A stretch of DNA of 64,000 nt from Daucus carota subsp. sativus (taxonomy: Eukaryota; Streptophyta; Magnoliopsida; Apiales; Apiaceae), in the NCBI RefSeq assembly GCF_001625215.2, contig NC_030386.2:35343296-35407295 (forward strand). The letters run 5' to 3'. Under the pieces are notes generated by a model. The model did no database searches. It was not told the origin of the DNA and saw only the letters and a program-made list of their open reading frames with translations. A program made the translations under genes and the position numbers. Positions 61,275 through 64,000 of the stretch are shown in pieces. Numbering within the stretch: position 1 is the first letter of the stretch; each line of letters starts with the position of its first letter.

Positions 61275-61969
61275 CAGTGAAATAAGAAGATACAATAGAA
61301 TAATTTTTATAAAATCAAAATAGTTAAAAAGAGATATAACAATAACAAGTTACTTTTTAAGCGAGGATGAGATGTAATATATATTATTCAATAACTTTAT
61401 AACTTTTTAATATACGTGATTTATGATTCATTTAGATTGTTAGATATATAAACCATTCCATATTTTCATCCGTATATGCGAAGTGACCTATTCCCAGTCC
61501 CTAAAAGAGCATAAATCACTTTCCTTAATATATAATATTATCATAATCTTTTCTTCTTAACCAAGCATTTCATGATAAAAGTGGGCCGAATAAGACAAAT
61601 TTGTTGGACCACGGCTAATATTAAAGTTAAGCTGCCTCGGCCATTAGCGAGCACACATACATTTTATGTGGTTCTTGTAACTTATTAATAAATTTTTATA
61701 TTTCCTAACAAAAAGTTGAAGCATACAATCTTCTATATTTTTTTTTAGAGAAAGAAAGTGAACTTAAGTGAAATCAAATGAATTTTTCTTTCCATCCCAC
61801 TCTTGGAGTGAATATATGTTATAATTGAATCTATTATCATTTGCTTTCATTTTTGAAAAAATTTTAAGAACATAAATACAAGTAAAAGTTATATAATTTT
61901 ACTTCTTTTTCACTTGATTTTTTTTTCTGTTTTTAACTCGGGAGCAGGACCTAAAACACAAGAGTTACT
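61275..61969. other. AT-rich spacer
   Basis: About 690 bp with no gene or bounded element recognised. Confidence 0.4.
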
Positions 61970-62161
61970 GACTTATTAGACAAGTTAATAATTATTAACT
62001 TTTACATCTCTTTATCAAAATAAATATTTTTACATTCTTAATATTTTAACTTTATAACTAGTGATGACTTATTAGACAAGTTAATAATTATTAACTTTTA
62101 CATCTCTTTATCAAAATAAATATTTTTACATTCTTAATATTTTAACTTTATAACTAGTGAT
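61970..62161 (+). repeat. Exact 96-bp tandem duplication
   Basis: Two adjacent 96-bp units starting GACTTATTAGACAAG (61970 and 62066) appear identical throughout. Confidence 0.97.
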
Positions 62162-62770
62162 GGGTGGGGGCACTTCGGCGTCGGAGTGCTATTCCTGCTC
62201 CCGATCTCCGAATTCAATACCCATCTCCGAATCTCGAACGTGGATCTTTTTCCTCCCCGATCCCCGACCCGAACGGGGATCCCGTGAGGATTTGGGGAAT
62301 TTTATTTTTTAATAAAAAATAATAACTTGATAGAGTATTAATTTTTTTTTTAATTAAGAAAGCAAGTTACTAACTTCTGATATACTAATAAGAATAAGAT
62401 AATACTATCTCATATTTTAAAAATTAAATAATATTAAAATTGATTTATAATATAAGTAAAACATAATTTTCAAATTTTAAAATATATTATATTACAATAT
62501 AATTATAATCAACCAATAAAAGTAAATATCATTTTTTAATTTCAATGATATTATAAAAGATAACTATTTTTAATAATTTATTTAGTATAATATATATAAA
62601 TATATTATTATTGATATCGAGGTAGGGGTCGGGGCGAGGAGACATGAATAATGGACACATTTTTTATAAAACTTTTTCTGTTTCCCTGAAAAATTCTCCA
62701 AATCCCAAATCGAATAAGTGCACGATCGAATCGAGATGAGCTGGGCGGGGTGAAAGCCCATTCCCAGGCT
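62160..62770. mobile_element. Possible hAT-like element with GC-rich ends
   Basis: GC-rich ends full of CCCCGATCCCCGACCC and GGGGTCGGGGCGAGG words enclose a strongly AT-rich core. Such composition is seen in some plant hAT-like repeats. The exact termini and target duplication were not found. Confidence 0.4.
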
Positions 62771-63415
62771 TAACCCCGAAGTGGACTAAAATTTAAGAAC
62801 AGAGAAAGAGGACGCAAATTTAACTATTTAAGAACAGAAAAGTGTATCACTCTCAAAAACCTAGGTCCTGAGACTACTGATAAATTGTCACGATCATAAT
62901 TCATAGTTACACCTTTTTTTTTGGTTATTCATCATTTCAAGGTGGGTTATAGACTAAAACACTAGTTCAAGGATAATAAGATACATGGCCCAAATGATGT
63001 CGGATACAAGGCCCAATAAGAGAAACCAAATCAGAGCTCTAAAGCCCTAAACACAAAACATCCTAAAACACACATGCTAATTGCAGCTTGTCTCAATTAT
63101 ACACAAACTCTTTCTGTACTTCTATCAATAACGAACACACACAATCCCAATCACTCTATTAGATACACACATAGCTCCAAAAGGTATTAATCATTGCTAC
63201 TCTATGTATTTTCTTTTTAATTTTGTTTTTATATACTGTTTTATCAAGATTTAATTTTAGTTAGGGTTACAGATTATTATATAATCTTCTGTTATGCTTA
63301 ATCAAATTGATGTATGTGTGTGTATGTGTGTGTAATTTGATTTTTGTTTATCTTTTAATTCTGGCACTTTTTGTTTCTGTGTTGTTCGCAGGGTTTTAGA
63401 ATAAAAGATTGAAAT
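62771..63415 (+). promoter_or_regulatory. Housekeeping-type promoter and 5' UTR with intron
   Basis: GGCCCA site II elements at 62987-62992 and 63010-63017 and a telo-box-like AAAGCCCTAAAC at 63041-63052, with no TATA box. A leader intron is proposed at 63184-63391 (AAAAG|GTATTA ... TTCGCAG). The combination is typical of plant genes for translation and other basic functions. Confidence 0.6.
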
Positions 63416-63454
63416 ATGAGTTCGTCTACTGTTGATGAATTACCAGCGATTCAG
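63416..63454 (+). CDS. First coding exon of an unidentified gene (partial)
   Basis: ATG followed by 12 codons (MSSSTVDELPAIQ) to a good donor CAG|GTAAATAAG. The remaining 546 bases of the window are intron. The peptide is too short to assign to a family; the promoter suggests a broadly expressed gene. Confidence 0.55.
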
Positions 63455-64000
63455 GTAAATAAGAGACTCGCTTCTGAACATATCGTTTTTTTGTTGACTA
63501 GTGTCGGTGTTTATGTTATCTGCGGTCCTAGGTGAATTCATTAGGTTTGATAATTTAAGCTTCCTATGTGCATAAATTTGTTGTCAATACAGTACAACGG
63601 ACCTCATTTTGACTTGATGTAGTATTTAGTGTAGGACAAGTAGTTTCCTAAGTGATAGGTTATTTGTAGTTATGGATAAGTTCGGAAGCGGAATCAACAC
63701 TTTTGGAGAAGAATGTCTGTTAGTTTTATTTTGCTTTAGCGTTGGGCTTATGTAATTAAGTAAAATCAGAAAAATGACAAACTTTATATATTGGTAATTA
63801 GAACAGAGAATTCTAAAAGGTTCTGTTGGATAAAAGTTTTTGAATTTGTGTAAGAGTTATGTTGAAGTTTAGCATTTGGCAGCTTGCCTCAAAATTCATA
63901 TAAAAAAGTTTGTGTAAAGGTGGGGATGATGCAAATCGGAAAATGATTAGATTAGTTTTTTGAGTCACTAAATATTATTATATAGGTATATGTGTATTTG

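Noticed and set aside
1..64000. CRISPR arrays, bacterial operons, tRNA or rRNA genes, known miRNA precursors
   Set aside because: None seen by eye. The tandem repeats lack CRISPR spacing, and I did not recognise conserved tRNA or miRNA sequences; a tRNAscan or small-RNA search would settle this.

Overview
This is nuclear DNA of a flowering plant, most likely a eudicot. The genes have GT-AG introns and belong to plant families (ARF, CYP93, HKT, FLZ, POLYCHOME/UVI4, PPR, LRR receptor kinase). Long AT-rich intergenic stretches are filled with small DNA transposons (Stowaway, Tourist/PIF, hAT, Mutator-like foldbacks, Helitron ends). The abundance of Stowaway elements with CTCCCTCCGTCCC ends would suit an asterid such as an Apiaceae species, but the sequence alone does not fix the species.

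Gene layout: (1) 2-1690 +, 3' part of an LRR receptor pseudokinase of the At5g06940 type; (2) 2199-2415 +, a decayed two-pore K+ channel fragment; (3) 3304-5013 +, a POLYCHOME/UVI4/OSD1-type APC/C inhibitor with an E2F-like site just upstream; (4,5) 6371-8104 and 8721-10439 +, a tandem pair of CYP93-type cytochromes P450; (6) 29568-36197 +, a complete 14-exon auxin response factor of the ARF7/ARF19 clade; (7) 37895-40750 -, an FCS-like zinc finger (FLZ) gene; (8) 48414-51093 +, a small PPR gene; (9) 53735-55563 -, a class I HKT sodium transporter; (10) 63416 onward +, the first coding exon of an unidentified gene with a housekeeping-type promoter. Exon joins were worked out by hand. For POLYCHOME, both P450s, the ARF, FLZ, PPR and HKT genes, the joined lengths are multiples of three.

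The 18.5 kb between 10440 and 28950 has no convincing gene. It holds a hAT MITE with an exact 8-bp target duplication, two Helitron 3' termini in opposite orientation, several Stowaway and Tourist elements, a large foldback element and a 3 x 88-bp array. A 3.8-kb TIR-bounded element with a 40-bp minisatellite lies at 41541-45340. A 389-bp Mutator-like foldback with an exact 9-bp duplication is nested in a Stowaway at 60567-61274.

The genes do not form a pathway; they are neighbours on a chromosome. The only functional cluster is the P450 pair. I found no clear new biological system. The most notable points are the nested and paired transposons, the start-stop uORF in the ARF leader, the pseudokinase residues and the foldback element whose tips are themselves palindromes.
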